From Siphonodentalium dalli (lineage: Eukaryota > Mollusca > Scaphopoda > Gadilida > Siphonodentaliidae): a stretch of DNA of 64,000 nucleotides. Under the pieces are notes generated by a model. That model had not been told where the DNA came from. It worked only from the letters and a program-made list of their open reading frames with translations, and ran no database searches. Position 1 is the stretch's first letter; each line of letters begins with the position of its first letter. A program made the translations under genes and the position numbers. Below, piece after piece: positions 12,074 to 22,215 of the stretch. The stretch covers positions 57,889,899-57,953,898 of the forward strand of contig CP136067.1 in NCBI GenBank assembly GCA_032622095.1. The letters are read 5' to 3'.

Positions 12074-13487
12074 GGGTAGGGTTCTCTATTCCGAAGGTTC
12101 ATTATTCCGAAGGTTCGCTATTCCGAAGGTTCATTATTCCGAAGGTTCCCTATTCCGAAGGTTCATTATTCCGAAGGTTCTCTATTCCGAAGGTTTTCTA
12201 TTCTGGGCGTATTTAACCAGAAATGAATCAAAATTTGCACCCCACCACAAAAACCACACGAGGAATGAAAAATACGATTACGATAGTATTCATATATAGT
12301 ACATTTATACACCACTTCTAATTCCCAAATTGTCCTAGATATCGGTTATTAATAGCAAGAAAAGAGTATCAGTTTATCGTTCATTATGGAAAGTTTAAAA
12401 CACGATGACTGAAATAAACTACATGTAAGAGATATAGTTTTTCCGAACTGGCAATCTGTATTTGAAAAAAAAACATCAACATTCAAGGCCCACTTATTTT
12501 CGAACCCCCATATCACATATATAAAATATATGCCACTATATATACCATTTGAAATATGAAGCTCTCTAACACTGTATTATCAGCTTATCCGGTGTAATAA
12601 ACTGTGAACATGTTGTTTTTGTTGAGTTAACACAGGGTTAACGACTTGTTTTTGTGCTTAAGGTTCATCTGGTTTTGTTGCGCAAAGTACAGTTTATTAT
12701 TTTCAATGGAGGGGGGTAACTCTATATTTTAAAGATAATGTTATTCCCCTTCAATTGAAAATACATTAGGTTGAATTCTGTTGCATTCTGAGAGCCATGA
12801 CATATAACGGGGGAATCTTTTTATGATTTAAGATGTTATCTATTTCTCTAGGGGCATCTTCTGATATAGACGTTTGGAATGGTGATGAACTATATATAGT
12901 GTTTTAATCATATTTTATGGCACAGATTGTGTTTAGACCTGATATCAAGGCACTATAAAAAATAGCCGATGACTCGAACATTAAGTGGGCCTTACAATTC
13001 AATACAAATTCACAATTGTAGTTAGGTTCAACTCATACCCGTCTATTCAACAACATTCTGCTTCGCAGTATTTATTAAGAGTTATAGTCCCGCTGTTTTA
13101 ATCCCGCCTTTAGCTGGCGTATACGCGTATTGTTGCCTGTAAGATTATTGAGATATAACGCCATACGCGATGACATTAAATCGCATGGAAAGAGCAATTG
13201 TGTGGGCTGCCTGACGTGAATATGTATTGGAAAATAACGTCATACGTAATGACATTAAATCTCAAGGAAACCCGCGAAAAAATAAAAAATAACATTTACT
13301 GTTTCAATGTTTTAAGTTATTTCCTTCATAAAAAAGAGTCTTCTTGATAAAGAACCCTCTCAATACTTGAATATAGAATTAACCTTTAAAAAAAGAAAAT
13401 CTTCGGAATAGCGAACCTTCGAAGTAGTGAACCTTCGGAATAGTGAACCTTCGGAATAGCGAACCTTCGGAATAGAGACATGTTCCC
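12074..13487. mobile_element. 1.4-kb inner element with TTCCGAAGG subterminal repeats
   Basis: Inserted in the loop of the foldback element. The 9-bp CGTTCGTGG lies on both sides (12065-12073 and 13488-13496). The termini are inverted: GGG then TCTCTATTCCGAAGG on the left, mirrored on the right as CCTTCGGAATAGAGAC...CCC. Behind each end lies a short array of 15-18-bp units with the core ATTCCGAAGGTTC: about eight units on the left and five on the right. The interior has no reading frame. It holds a direct repeat around TGACATTAAATC (about 13160 and 13235). It is non-autonomous, and the duplication length again points to a Mutator-like or similar transposase. Confidence 0.8.
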
Positions 13488-13496
13488 CGTTCGTGG
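13488..13496. repeat. Target site duplication of the inner element (right), CGTTCGTGG
   Basis: Perfect 9-bp match to 12065-12073. The sequence after it (ACATTCAACAATTTG) continues the loop as seen in the intact inverted unit near 14258. Confidence 0.7.
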
Positions 13497-14814
13497 ACAT
13501 TCAACAATTTGATTATTTGCATGGAAATATGTTTGCAAGGAGGGTGATTTTTTAAAATAAGAGTTGTGTGGGCACAAGGCAGCTGCTAGTCATATCAACA
13601 AATGCGAGTCTATGGTATTTCATTGAAAACAGACCGTGTCGCGAATGTCCACGAACGTCCAACGTCCGTCCAACTTCACAGCGATATTCCCAAATATTTG
13701 ATCACCCCCATTATCTCACAAACTGCAAGCATTATGATATGCCGATGATTTTCATTCGTTACACATCCGGGTATGCCCATGGCACCCGAAACGGGCCCTA
13801 TAATTGGGCCAGAAGCATATATTTGAATGTCTGTTTGAATGTCTTTCGAAAGGTAAACAAATGGACGTTCGACTTAGAAAATTCTGTCTAAAGTTCGCCG
13901 TGAGTGCAGAGGGTAGAGGCAAAACCAGTGGATCAATAACCTTGAAATTTCGGTGGGGAAATCCTATGGAGCATAGATTATTCCCACGCAATACCGCTTG
14001 GACCGAAACAAATCGGTTCTACCTGTGCCTATATATGTGCGATTCGAGTCACCTGCCGGTAACCCCTTTTTAGATCCACAGTGTTGAACGTCCAATGTTT
14101 TTCAAAGTAAAAAACATTCGGAAAATTCTCTTAATGTTTTTTTTTAATTTGTCTGTTTGAGAGCGCGAATTAGGTCAAGAGAAGTCTCCTGGTGCAAACT
14201 GGAAACTGCGGTTTTTTTGTTTTTGGAAATTGTGCTGTGAAGTTAGACGGACGTTGGGCGTTCGTGGACATTCAACAATTTGATTATTTGCATGGAAATA
14301 TGTTTGCAAGGAGGGTGATATTTTTAAATAAGAGTTGTGTGGGCACAAGGCAGCTGTTAGTCATATCAACAAATGCGAGTCTATGGTATTTCATTGAAAA
14401 CAGACCGTGTCGCGAATGTCCACGAACGTCCAACGTCCGTCCAACTTCACAGCGATATTCCCAAATATTTGATCACCCCCATTATCTCACAAACTGCAAG
14501 CATTATGATATGCCGATGATTTTCATTCGTTACACATCCGGGTATGCCCATGGCACCCGAAACGGGCCCTATAATTGGGCCAGAAGCATATATTTGAATG
14601 TATGTTTGAATGTCTTTCGAAAGGTAAACAAATGGACGTTCGACTTAGAACATTCTGTCTAAAGTTCGCCGTGAGTGCAGAGGGTAGAGGCAAAACCAGT
14701 GGATCAATAACCTTGAAATTTCGGTAGGGAAATCCTATGGAGCATAGATTATTCCCACGCAATACCGCTTGGACCGAAACAAAGCGGTTCTATCTGTGCC
14801 TATATATGTGCGAT
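13497..14814 (-). repeat. Right arm: about two inverted units
   Basis: The same unit as in the left arm, but reverse-complemented. The landmark CCGCTTGGACCGAAAC lies at about 13993 and 14764. The first stretch (13497-13650) is the loop between the arms. The arm is shorter than the left arm by about two units. Confidence 0.8.
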
Positions 14815-15277
14815 TCGATTCAGCTGCAAATAAGCGGTTTTAAGATCGTTGTTGTTGAACGTCCAACGTCCAATGTCAAACCAACTTCACAGTAATTTTC
14901 ATCTGCAAATATGCGGTTTTTATATCGTTCTTGTTGAACGTCCAATGTCAAACCAACTTCACACTAATTTTCATCTGCAAATATGCGGTGTTTAGATCGT
15001 TTTTGTTGAACGTCCAATGTCAAACCAACTTCACACTAATTTTCATCTGCAAATATGCGGTGTTTAGATCGTTTTTGTTGAACGTCCAACGTCCAATGTC
15101 AAACCAACTTCACACTAATTTTCATCTGCAAATATGCGGTGTTTAGATCGTTTTTGTTGAACGTCCAACGTCCAATGTCAAACCAACTTCACACTAATTT
15201 TCATCTGCAAATATGCGGTGTTTAGATCGTTTTTGTTGAACGTCCAACGTCCAATGTCAAACCAACTTCACACACCT
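14815..15277 (-). repeat. Right terminal tandem repeats of the foldback element
   Basis: About six copies of a 74-bp unit (TTCATCTGCAAATATGCGG ... GTTGAACGTCCAA) in the opposite orientation to those at 9150-9385. The last five are almost identical, which suggests recent unequal exchange or slippage. Confidence 0.85.
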
Positions 15278-15286
15278 TAAAATGAG
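15278..15286. repeat. Target site duplication (right copy), TAAAATGAG
   Basis: A perfect 9-bp match to 9141-9149. On the minus strand it falls inside the LINE A1 endonuclease codons, just before ...NYSF. Confidence 0.9.
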
Positions 15287-15901
15287 TAGTTACTCCCTAC
15301 ACACATATTTAGTGTCATTGCCGATACCATTTCGCACTGATCAAGAAATGTAGAGAAGAGTTCCGTCCGTGCACTCGTTGGTGTGGCCCGTGGTGTGTGA
15401 GTAGCCTTTTGCATGTGAGCATTAAAATATCCCATTAAGACGACTGGCCCAAGCGACGATAATCTGTCGTTTGTATTTTCTAAAATTTCAAGATAGCCTT
15501 TGAATATATCATCTCCGTGATTAACATTTGGGAGGTATAGTTGAATCACAGATACTGAACATGTATTGTTTATTCGCAGCTGAATTCCCACTAATCGTTC
15601 GTCGTCGATGTCAATTTCCACGCACTTGTGAGAAATATCATTACGAACAATAATAGCTACACCGTCTCTGACATATTCGGCCCCAGTTGACGTCTTTATT
15701 GTTCTTCCGGGCTTACATATATAGCGGTACTTGGTGCTGAGTGAGTGTATAATGTCTACATTTTTTCCACTCACCCAATGTTCTGACAAACCCACTACGT
15801 GGTAGTACTCTCTATCGAGAATATCTGACAAAATATGGCGAACTGTTCTTAAGCCCGGTTGCATTCCAGGAGAGAAATCTGAGTTCTGTTTTATTTTCCA
15901 T
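15278..15901 (-). pseudogene. LINE A1 ORF2, N-terminal half of the endonuclease
   Basis: ORF2 most likely starts at ATG 15901-15899, inside the end of ORF1. Its first residues read LRFLSWNATGLKN, matching SFLTWNATGIM in A2. A frameshift near 15845-15865 then moves the frame; the rest is open from 15864. It shows VVGLSEHWVSG (catalytic Glu), a VIQLYLPN strand and VLMGYFNAH, where the family has GDxN, so the Asp is replaced by Tyr. The coding sequence stops at the right-hand target duplication of the foldback element (15278-15286) and resumes at 9140. Confidence 0.8.
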
Positions 15902-16802
15902 GATAGGTTTTATGAGACTCGGTACGCCATGGCCTACAGTAAGCCCCTGCTGGCCAGAAACCGTCATCCCCTAACGGATAACTTTGGTCTTCGATAACAT
16001 TCAGTTGTGCGCACATTGTGTCCTTTCGAGAACTTTTCATAAGTTTCAGGTACTTTGGAATGACACCTCTCTCCGTGAGATAAGTTCGAATGCCATAGTT
16101 GGATGAACTAGGGTCGATGCCTCCAATGTAAAAACGAAGCGATTTATTTCTGACAACACCAGAGAAACCGTCTTTGTTGCTACTCGGATTTTGCTTCTTG
16201 TTGTGAATTAGTGCACGACCTTTCGATTGTGAAGTGCCACCCGAGTTCGTTGCATAGCACTGGTCACTTCGAACAATGGTTCTGATAGGCTCAGGTATGT
16301 ATGGGGGTACCGCGGCATCAACCTGAGGAGGTGGATCATGTATCCTACATGTAGTGTTTTCACTGTCTCGAATCATATCACCATCAATCGAACCAATGTT
16401 CGTAGGACGATGTGACGGAGGAGCACTCGTTCCAGACATATATGGAATAAACTGGCCAGGAAGAGTCACAGGTCCTACACCTGGAGGTACAGGTTGTACC
16501 GGATGCACCACACCATTCAGGAATGTGGGCATGTGGACGTTAACTGGTGGACGAAATATATATGGCATATGTTGCTGAAATCCTCGTTGAGTTACCGGGA
16601 TAGATGAAACTGTTTGCCCGGCGGTTGGAGGCTGATTTCCCTGTGTATTAACCCAGGCTGATGAAGATGTAACGGAATGGTAAGGTAAGTATTCCGGTTC
16701 AGAGTTAACATGTGACAGTATATTGGAAGAATTGTGTCTATCAGAATCACCAACAGCTTGTTTACTTGGTTGCACCGCACCGGTGAAAGAACCATGTAAC
16801 AT
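15891..16802 (-). CDS. LINE A1 ORF1: RNA-binding protein with C-terminal RRM-like fold
   Basis: A 303-residue open frame upstream of ORF2. ORF1 proteins of such LINEs package the element RNA. The first 200 residues are low-complexity and rich in Pro, Ser and Gly. The last 90 residues contain a compact domain starting LRFYIGGIDPSSS with IRTYLTERGV, and ending FWPAGAYCRPW. The A2 ORF1 has the matching VFLSNFLDD, IGDYLYNKD and FWANQIYCRKW. The order (strand, helix, 'FW..xYCR.W' end) resembles the RRM-like domains of LINE ORF1s; this is inferred from pattern, not from a search. The stop codon TAA (15891-15893) overlaps the start of ORF2. Confidence 0.7.
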   Translation of the reverse strand: MLHGSFTGAVQPSKQAVGDSDRHNSSNILSHVNSEPEYLPYHSVTSSSAWVNTQGNQPPTAGQTVSSIPVTQRGFQQHMPYIFRPPVNVHMPTFLNGVVHPVQPVPPGVGPVTLPGQFIPYMSGTSAPPSHRPTNIGSIDGDMIRDSENTTCRIHDPPPQVDAAVPPYIPEPIRTIVRSDQCYATNSGGTSQSKGRALIHNKKQNPSSNKDGFSGVVRNKSLRFYIGGIDPSSSNYGIRTYLTERGVIPKYLKLMKSSRKDTMCAQLNVIEDQSYPLGDDGFWPAGAYCRPWRTESHKTYHGK

Positions 16803-17329
16803 TTCGTTATTTATGTCATCCGGTTCAAAATATAATAATAAAGTATAATATATGGCACTGACAAGTCATTTATAGAACTTAAATCAAAATTTAGCCAAAA
16901 TAGTTTTTTTTTTTATTTTATGAACCAGCCATAGGGACATATTATAGGCCTACCAGTACCATATTACCATTATTCATTACTAACTTTACTTGCAGTTCTA
17001 CCATCCCAATTATCTTAAGTCCATTTACCAGGCTGGAAACTGGATAGATCAATCATGAACGAATATAATAGAGTATATATAACTAATATTGGCCTATTAT
17101 TACTAGTAAGTCTATTATTAACCAAGTGCTACACTTCAAAGTCCAGCTGACACACTGGAAAACTTTTACATATCTCATATATGTCATTAAATTGACTCAA
17201 AAATAATTCCTCAAAATGATCTAGGTCTAGTCAGGCATCGCTCACAATGATACCATTTTAGATTATACAACATTTTATTCAATGCACATGTATGAAGATC
17301 AGAAAACCCAATTATTTGTAAGCATTTAT

Positions 17330-17455
17330 ATCTCAATTACGCTTAAGCGTATTTCAAATATGTAGGAGGCGTAATTCATATTTAATATCTTATTAATATT
17401 ACGCTTAAGTGTAATTCAGATTTCCATTACACTTAAGCCTAATGGAATTTGGCAT
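17330..17455. repeat. Short array of TTACGCTTAAGCGTA-type palindromes
   Basis: Variants of the palindrome (ATTACGCTTAAGCGTA, ATTACGCTTAAGTGTAAT, ATTACACTTAAGCCTAAT) follow each other. The right end reads AATTTGGCATCCCA, the reverse complement of the terminus of the palindromic element at 50340 (TGGGATGCCAAATT). I infer a decayed relative of that element. Confidence 0.6.
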
Positions 17456-17555
17456 CCCACCACACAATTATGGATTGATAGATTTACCGTACACTATAAG
17501 TGCAAATGAATTGCACTTCTTGACTTAACCATAATTAAATTAGATTAAGTTACCA

Positions 17556-17632
17556 CCCCCGGGCATTTTTTTTATTTATATATTATTTTTATATAAAATA
17601 ATATAATAAAATTAAAAAAAAAATTCCCGGAT
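17556..17632. repeat. AT-rich imperfect hairpin closed by CCCGGG / CCCGG
   Basis: A T-run and an A-run on either side of a TA-rich centre can pair, with GC-rich ends (CCCCCGGGC on the left, TTCCCGG on the right). Nothing suggests a gene product. Confidence 0.35.
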
Positions 17633-19236
17633 TCCTGTGATGGAATCGCGCATTTTGATTGTCATTACTGAAAATTTTAATTTTGTCTCCCATAACTCCC
17701 ATTTTGCATTTTGATAAAAAAAATTACTATGAATACATGTACCGGTGCAATAGCATTACATTAAATTAAATAAGTATATTGTAAATGATGAAATACTCCC
17801 AAATGACAGATGTCAATCTACACTTATTAAGCATACCATTATTTGAAGGGTAATTAATGCCTAATATGTCATTATATGATATATATCAATGAATTTATGG
17901 TGAAAGACTAATAGTACATACAGAAACTAGAACAAATGCTAAAACAAAAACTTGATCAATACATTTTTACAAATGTCAAATTAAGTGGATTCCAAGGACC
18001 CATGCATGTCATGATAGGGCAATCATTTAACATATTTTACATATAATAAGAGAAATTGCTTCGCAACAGATCAACAGATAATCAACTTAATCATTAATGT
18101 GTCATATGAATTAATATGTTGTGCAAATATCAAGGTGTGAGGGGATGAATATACTGACTGAGTTACAAGATATCAAATATGACATTTCCTATTAATGCGA
18201 TGCCCATGTAATAATGACAAATTTGACTAAGTTGACCATACCGGTAGGCTGCACTGCATGACAGAATCAACATATTTGGGGGGGGGTGGGTGGGGGACAT
18301 GTCCTCCAGCTGAGAATATCACCATATAATTTGACATGGCCTAATATTTCTGATTGGACAATTGAACACATAACTTTAGAAATGCTCCATTGCAACTGCA
18401 TGCAGATAGTATGAATTGTGTTGATTTGGGGAACACTACCATGTAAAAGTGGAAGATTCAGGTTGAATAAATACAAATGGAGTGTCCATCTGAATTTGAT
18501 GACATTTTTTTGAGGTACAAAAATGTCTATATTTCAAACAATAATTAGCCTATTAACTAAACTGGAAAAAAAAGTTTTATGATTTGTGATCCCAATATAT
18601 GAGTTCTACAAATAAGATAAAAAGTGAAAGGACGAATTTGAAATTGCCATGTACTAAACCAATAGTCACAGTGCCACATATGCAGGCCCACACACACGCT
18701 GACACAGGCTGCAGACAAATTTAAAGACAACGTAAAAATGTAAACAAAAATAAAAGTTAAAAACATTCTTTAAAAGTTGCAACAAAACAAAAATAACAAC
18801 TGTAGTACGCAAGGATTGAATATAAACGACGTATTTCACAGTTATAAAAGTGGCTGGGTAGTTTTCCTTGCTTTTGGTTGAGAGTGTTGACCAAAAACGA
18901 TGTACCAGTATTTCCATTCACTCGTATTCGTCGGAATTTGACACTGACAGACCGATTAAAATAAATCAGAATAAAGTCAACAACCGTTATTAAAATGAAA
19001 TAAACGTAACAATCACCAAAATTAATACTCGGTGAATATATAGATCACTTCAGTTTACATCTACATGCTCTAGGTGGCCGGTGAGTCATTTGATACAAAA
19101 AACATTCATTCGATTTCTGTATTCCTCGTGTATTTACCATTTCAAATACGGCGCCTGTCCTACCAGGAGGATCGATAACTCTACCAAGACGATTACACAA
19201 ATATGATTGGGTGAGCCATCCTGTTATTTATGATCC

Positions 19237-20870
19237 TTGGTTAAACGGACACTTTCTGTTGAGTGTGTTAACATTAAACGTGAAAAAGCAGAAAAACCTG
19301 TCACCCAAATGTCAACAGATTGTGTAAACCATTGTAAGCCTAATTGGAAAAACCCAAACTTCGGGGAACTCCCGTCTGATCGACTCAATTGTGCTAACAA
19401 CAAAAGTTACATGTTTACAACCGGCCAACAAAATAGTAATAATCACGTGTCACAGGAATACTGTTACGATCATCAATCGAGCACAATAGTGCCCCATATT
19501 AGCCAACCAGTTGATAGCAGCTCACGAGTACCTGAGCATTGCTTAATTTCCCGTGACCAACAATCATGTAATCAAAACCAGATCAACTGTAACAAAGGCC
19601 ACCCGACAAAAGTGTCAGATATTTTAGACGAAACTAGAAGAATCTTATTCGGCCTTGTAGAATTCGACTCAGATGCAAGTTTTTGGGAGTGGTGATTTGT
19701 GTGATATTTCTGATAACATTATGATTCATCAGCCTTCGTCTAATAATGCATTTAACGACTCATACAGAGACGCGAATGATCTTGTTTATAACAACAATGT
19801 TTTCTGTACAAACCCAAGCTTTGGGGATTCCCCACAAGCACGTACTAATCACGTGACCAGTAATATTGATCCGCGATCGGTTCATTCAGAAACAAATATG
19901 ACACCAGAAATATGCCAATCAGTTCACAATACGCACGCTTCGTCACAATGCGTACCAGCATATGGTAGTCCTACCAATGGCAGTGATTTTTTCTATTATG
20001 AATGTAACCATTTTAAAAAGTGTACACCTTCTCCCGTTTGCGAAAACCTAGATAACGGAAAACACACACGTGACCAATCTGAAGGTAACAATCACGTGTC
20101 GCATGAATGGGTACCCCTCACTCAGAGTCAACGACATCCAGAATCAGCCAATCAGCTCGCGAGACATACGTTTCGTCACAAGTTATGCCCATATATGGCC
20201 CTCATTCGTGTCAATCAAAACTAATCAACACAAATAATAATTACCCATGTGCTGCAAACTTCCCAGAATCACCCGCGTGTAGGCCCAAATATGGGTATGT
20301 TGACTGTAACCGTGTCAACAAATTAGCGAAAAACCCGCCACGCGAATTCAGCAACGTATCCGAAATCTTGTGCGATACTCGTAAAATTTTATTAGATTTG
20401 GGAGTTGAAAACCACAGATACAGAACGCGTTCCGATGTGACTCAGATTATTCATACTTATAGTGAATGCAACGAGTTATATACACGAAATATTGGTTATT
20501 ATTCTGACTATGATGTATATATGCATGATAATCATAATGACTATGGAAATAATGTACCAATGAATGATGATTTGTTATGTATTGATGATAATAATGTTAA
20601 TGATGTTCTTTGTATGTACAATAATTATCATACTTATATTGATGATGCAATATGCGATGATTATACACATGATGCAGATAATTATTATACACACACAATG
20701 AGCAACCACCCGCCTGAAGGGTCTCAACAAAACTCAGATGATGACTATGATGATAGCGAATATAATATTATACGAGAAAGAATTTTAGCATATCCCAACA
20801 ACACTAATGTTAATGGGAATATTAGAACGGAACTTCTAAACCCCGATAAACCTATTTGCACTTTAAAAAC
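19237..20870 (+). pseudogene. LINE B1, N-terminal extension with internal repeats
   Basis: Three overlapping open frames (19237-19695, 19673-20224, then 20107 on) make up one coding region with a +1 and a compensating shift near 19680 and 20150-20220. It is Asn-, Asp-, Ser- and Tyr-rich. Segments recur: KVSDILDETRRILF and NVSEILCDTRKILL; NPNFGELPSDR and NPSFGDSPQAR; SSQCVPAYGSP and SSQVMPIYGPH. The last pair lies about 234 bp apart in the DNA. So the region grew by internal duplication. Its place before the endonuclease suggests an ORF1-like or fused N-terminal domain; no known domain is recognised. Confidence 0.6.
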
Positions 20871-21466
20871 GGAGCGCGCGAATTGTAAAAGCAGATTGTT
20901 CCGTGTACTTACACTTAATGTGTGTGGATTGAGCAGACGAACTAATTATCCAGAATTCCTAGAACTTTGTAAAAATCATGACATTTTATGCTTTTCGGAA
21001 ACGAAAACAGACGACTGTGACGAAATAACTATACCTGGATTTGAATTATATATGAAGAATAGAGCAAAACTTTCACGCGTAAAATCCGGTGGAATTATCA
21101 TCGGTGTCAGCTCGATTATTAAATCGTCGACGCGTGTTATACATACCAAGTGCCCCTTTATTCATTGGTTAGAAATCAAACTTAATGGAACGCAAGATAG
21201 TATTATAATAGGTGCGGTATATATTCCACCAGAGGGCACTAGATATTCGTCAGATACCTCATTTGATGAAGTAACTGCGGAAATTCTTAGTATGCGAGAG
21301 CGCAGTGATACCATTTTTATTACTGGTGATTTTAACGCGCATACAGCAGATGATTCAGACTACATACACGAACCGGAAAATAGACACGAACCAATTCAAT
21401 ATGCATATAATTATGATAGTTGTAATGCTGAACTAGCTATTGAAAGAGCGGGCCTCACCAAACACA
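20107..21466 (+). CDS. LINE B1 endonuclease part (interrupted CDS)
   Basis: The open frame enters the AP endonuclease at TLNVCGLSRRTNYPEF, with DILCFSETKTDD (catalytic Glu), a GAVYIPPEGTRYSS strand and FITGDFNAHTADDS. B2 carries the same motifs (DILCFSETKAFF, GAVYIPPTGTRYCN, LTGDFNARINN). The frame is cut at 21466 by LINE B3. Across the insertion it reads ...GLTKH then RYNMDKTKN in phase. The first 250 residues are the low-complexity extension, not endonuclease. Confidence 0.8.
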
Positions 21467-22210
21467 ATTCAATTCAATTTAATTACTCTTCATCATGTTA
21501 GATATCACAGAGTATGTGCATAATTACAATATAACAATACATATATTATATAGTGTGCGATGCATGAGGAGTTCTGGGTTATTATTATGTGCAAGATTGT
21601 ACACAATATATATTGAAATTCAACAGTTATTTAATTCAACTACCCATGGTGGTGTCCTAACGTGGGCGGTATTGTATGCCTCAGGAGAGCCTAAAGAATG
21701 GCATAACCCTTTTAATGAATAAAGAAAGATTTTGTGTTCTCTTCCCCTTTCCCGAATTGAATAGTTCATTCAATTTAATAATATTCGGTTTTCGGTAGAA
21801 GTCGGGTTTTATATATCTCTCTCGTAGAGTCTGCAATACAGGGCATATTAAAATTACATGGAATTCATCACCGAGTTCTAAGTTACATAGAGTACACTTT
21901 CTGTCTGAGTAATCTGAACCTACCCATGATCCCGATTCAACTGGTAAGTAGTGATTTCTGCTCCTGAACCGTAACATGGCGGTTACTAAGTTATTGTATA
22001 TACTCGATATGTATGTCTCACGACCGAAGTTTATCTTAATAATTCGGTAGAATGCATATTTATTTGATATGGACATGGTGCCTCTCCATTCTTGAATAAA
22101 AACATCTTCTAGTCGTTTTTTAACATTTGTGGTGAATCGATTCCAAGAATTCAGGGACTGATCTTTCCAGATGTATCCCATGCCAAGTTTGTTAACAGTG
22201 TGTTCTATGT
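21467..22210 (-). mobile_element. 5'-truncated LINE B3 inside LINE B1
   Basis: A 744-bp 3' piece of a B-type LINE on the minus strand, flanked by ACACA on both sides (21462-21466 and 22211-22215). Its 3' end has ATTAAA (complement of 21478-21483) followed by an ATTGA tandem. The 5' truncation is the normal result of incomplete reverse transcription. Removing it with one ACACA joins the B1 frame in phase. Confidence 0.85.
21681..22210 (-). CDS. LINE B3 ORF2 C-terminal fragment with Cys/His cluster
   Basis: About 176 residues, open to the truncation point. It contains RFRSRNHYLPVESG, then KCTLC, eight residues, H, four residues, C (GDEFHVILIC), then LRERYIKPDFYRKPN. LINE B1 has the same layout (RFRTCNHRLPIETG, ICPKC, DEFHYLLEC), as does B2. 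The cluster resembles the zinc-binding C-terminus of many LINE ORF2 proteins. It has no promoter or start of its own. It is still fully open, which suggests a fairly recent insertion. Confidence 0.8.
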
Positions 22211-22215
22211 ACACA

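Larger units (their letters stand above)
9150..15277. mobile_element. 6.1-kb foldback (Mutator-like?) element inside LINE A1
   Basis: Ends are AGGTGTGTGAAGTTGG at 9150 and its exact reverse complement at 15277. The perfect 9-bp duplication TAAAATGAG flanks both ends (9141-9149 and 15278-15286). Dropping the element and one duplication copy makes the LINE A1 endonuclease frame run straight through, so the borders are exact. The arms are long and complex: short terminal tandem repeats, then units of about 735-780 bp, four in the left arm and about two in the right, in opposite orientation around a central loop. No transposase frame is present, so it is non-autonomous. A 9-bp duplication with long compound inverted repeats suggests a Mutator-like element, but Merlin-type elements can also give 8-9 bp. 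Confidence 0.85.
6295..16802 (-). mobile_element. LINE copy A1, split by a nested foldback element
   Basis: A two-ORF non-LTR retrotransposon on the minus strand: ORF1 15891-16802, then ORF2 from 15901 to 15278, and from 9140 down to 6295 after the 6.1-kb insertion. It is the same family as the intact A2 (30700-37427): shared WNATG endonuclease start, SLIDHILIP-type motif, QNGFQKG/QHGFQKK RT motif, an x-A-D-D catalytic box and a C-terminal Cys-Cys-His-Cys cluster. Several frameshifts make it inactive. The true 5' and 3' ends are not determined; the coordinates given are coding limits. Confidence 0.85.
16803..19236. other. Non-coding stretch between LINE A1 and LINE B1
   Basis: AT-rich, with no recognisable gene. 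It contains a small GCTTAAGC palindrome cluster (17330-17455), an AT-rich inverted repeat (17556-17632) and a G-rich tract near 18275-18297. Parts may be the 5' UTRs of the two flanking LINEs. Confidence 0.5.

Noticed and set aside
9442-14762. Open frames of 79-167 codons in the foldback arms as genes
   Set aside because: They exist on both strands of the same repeated DNA, match no family, and persist because the units are nearly identical.
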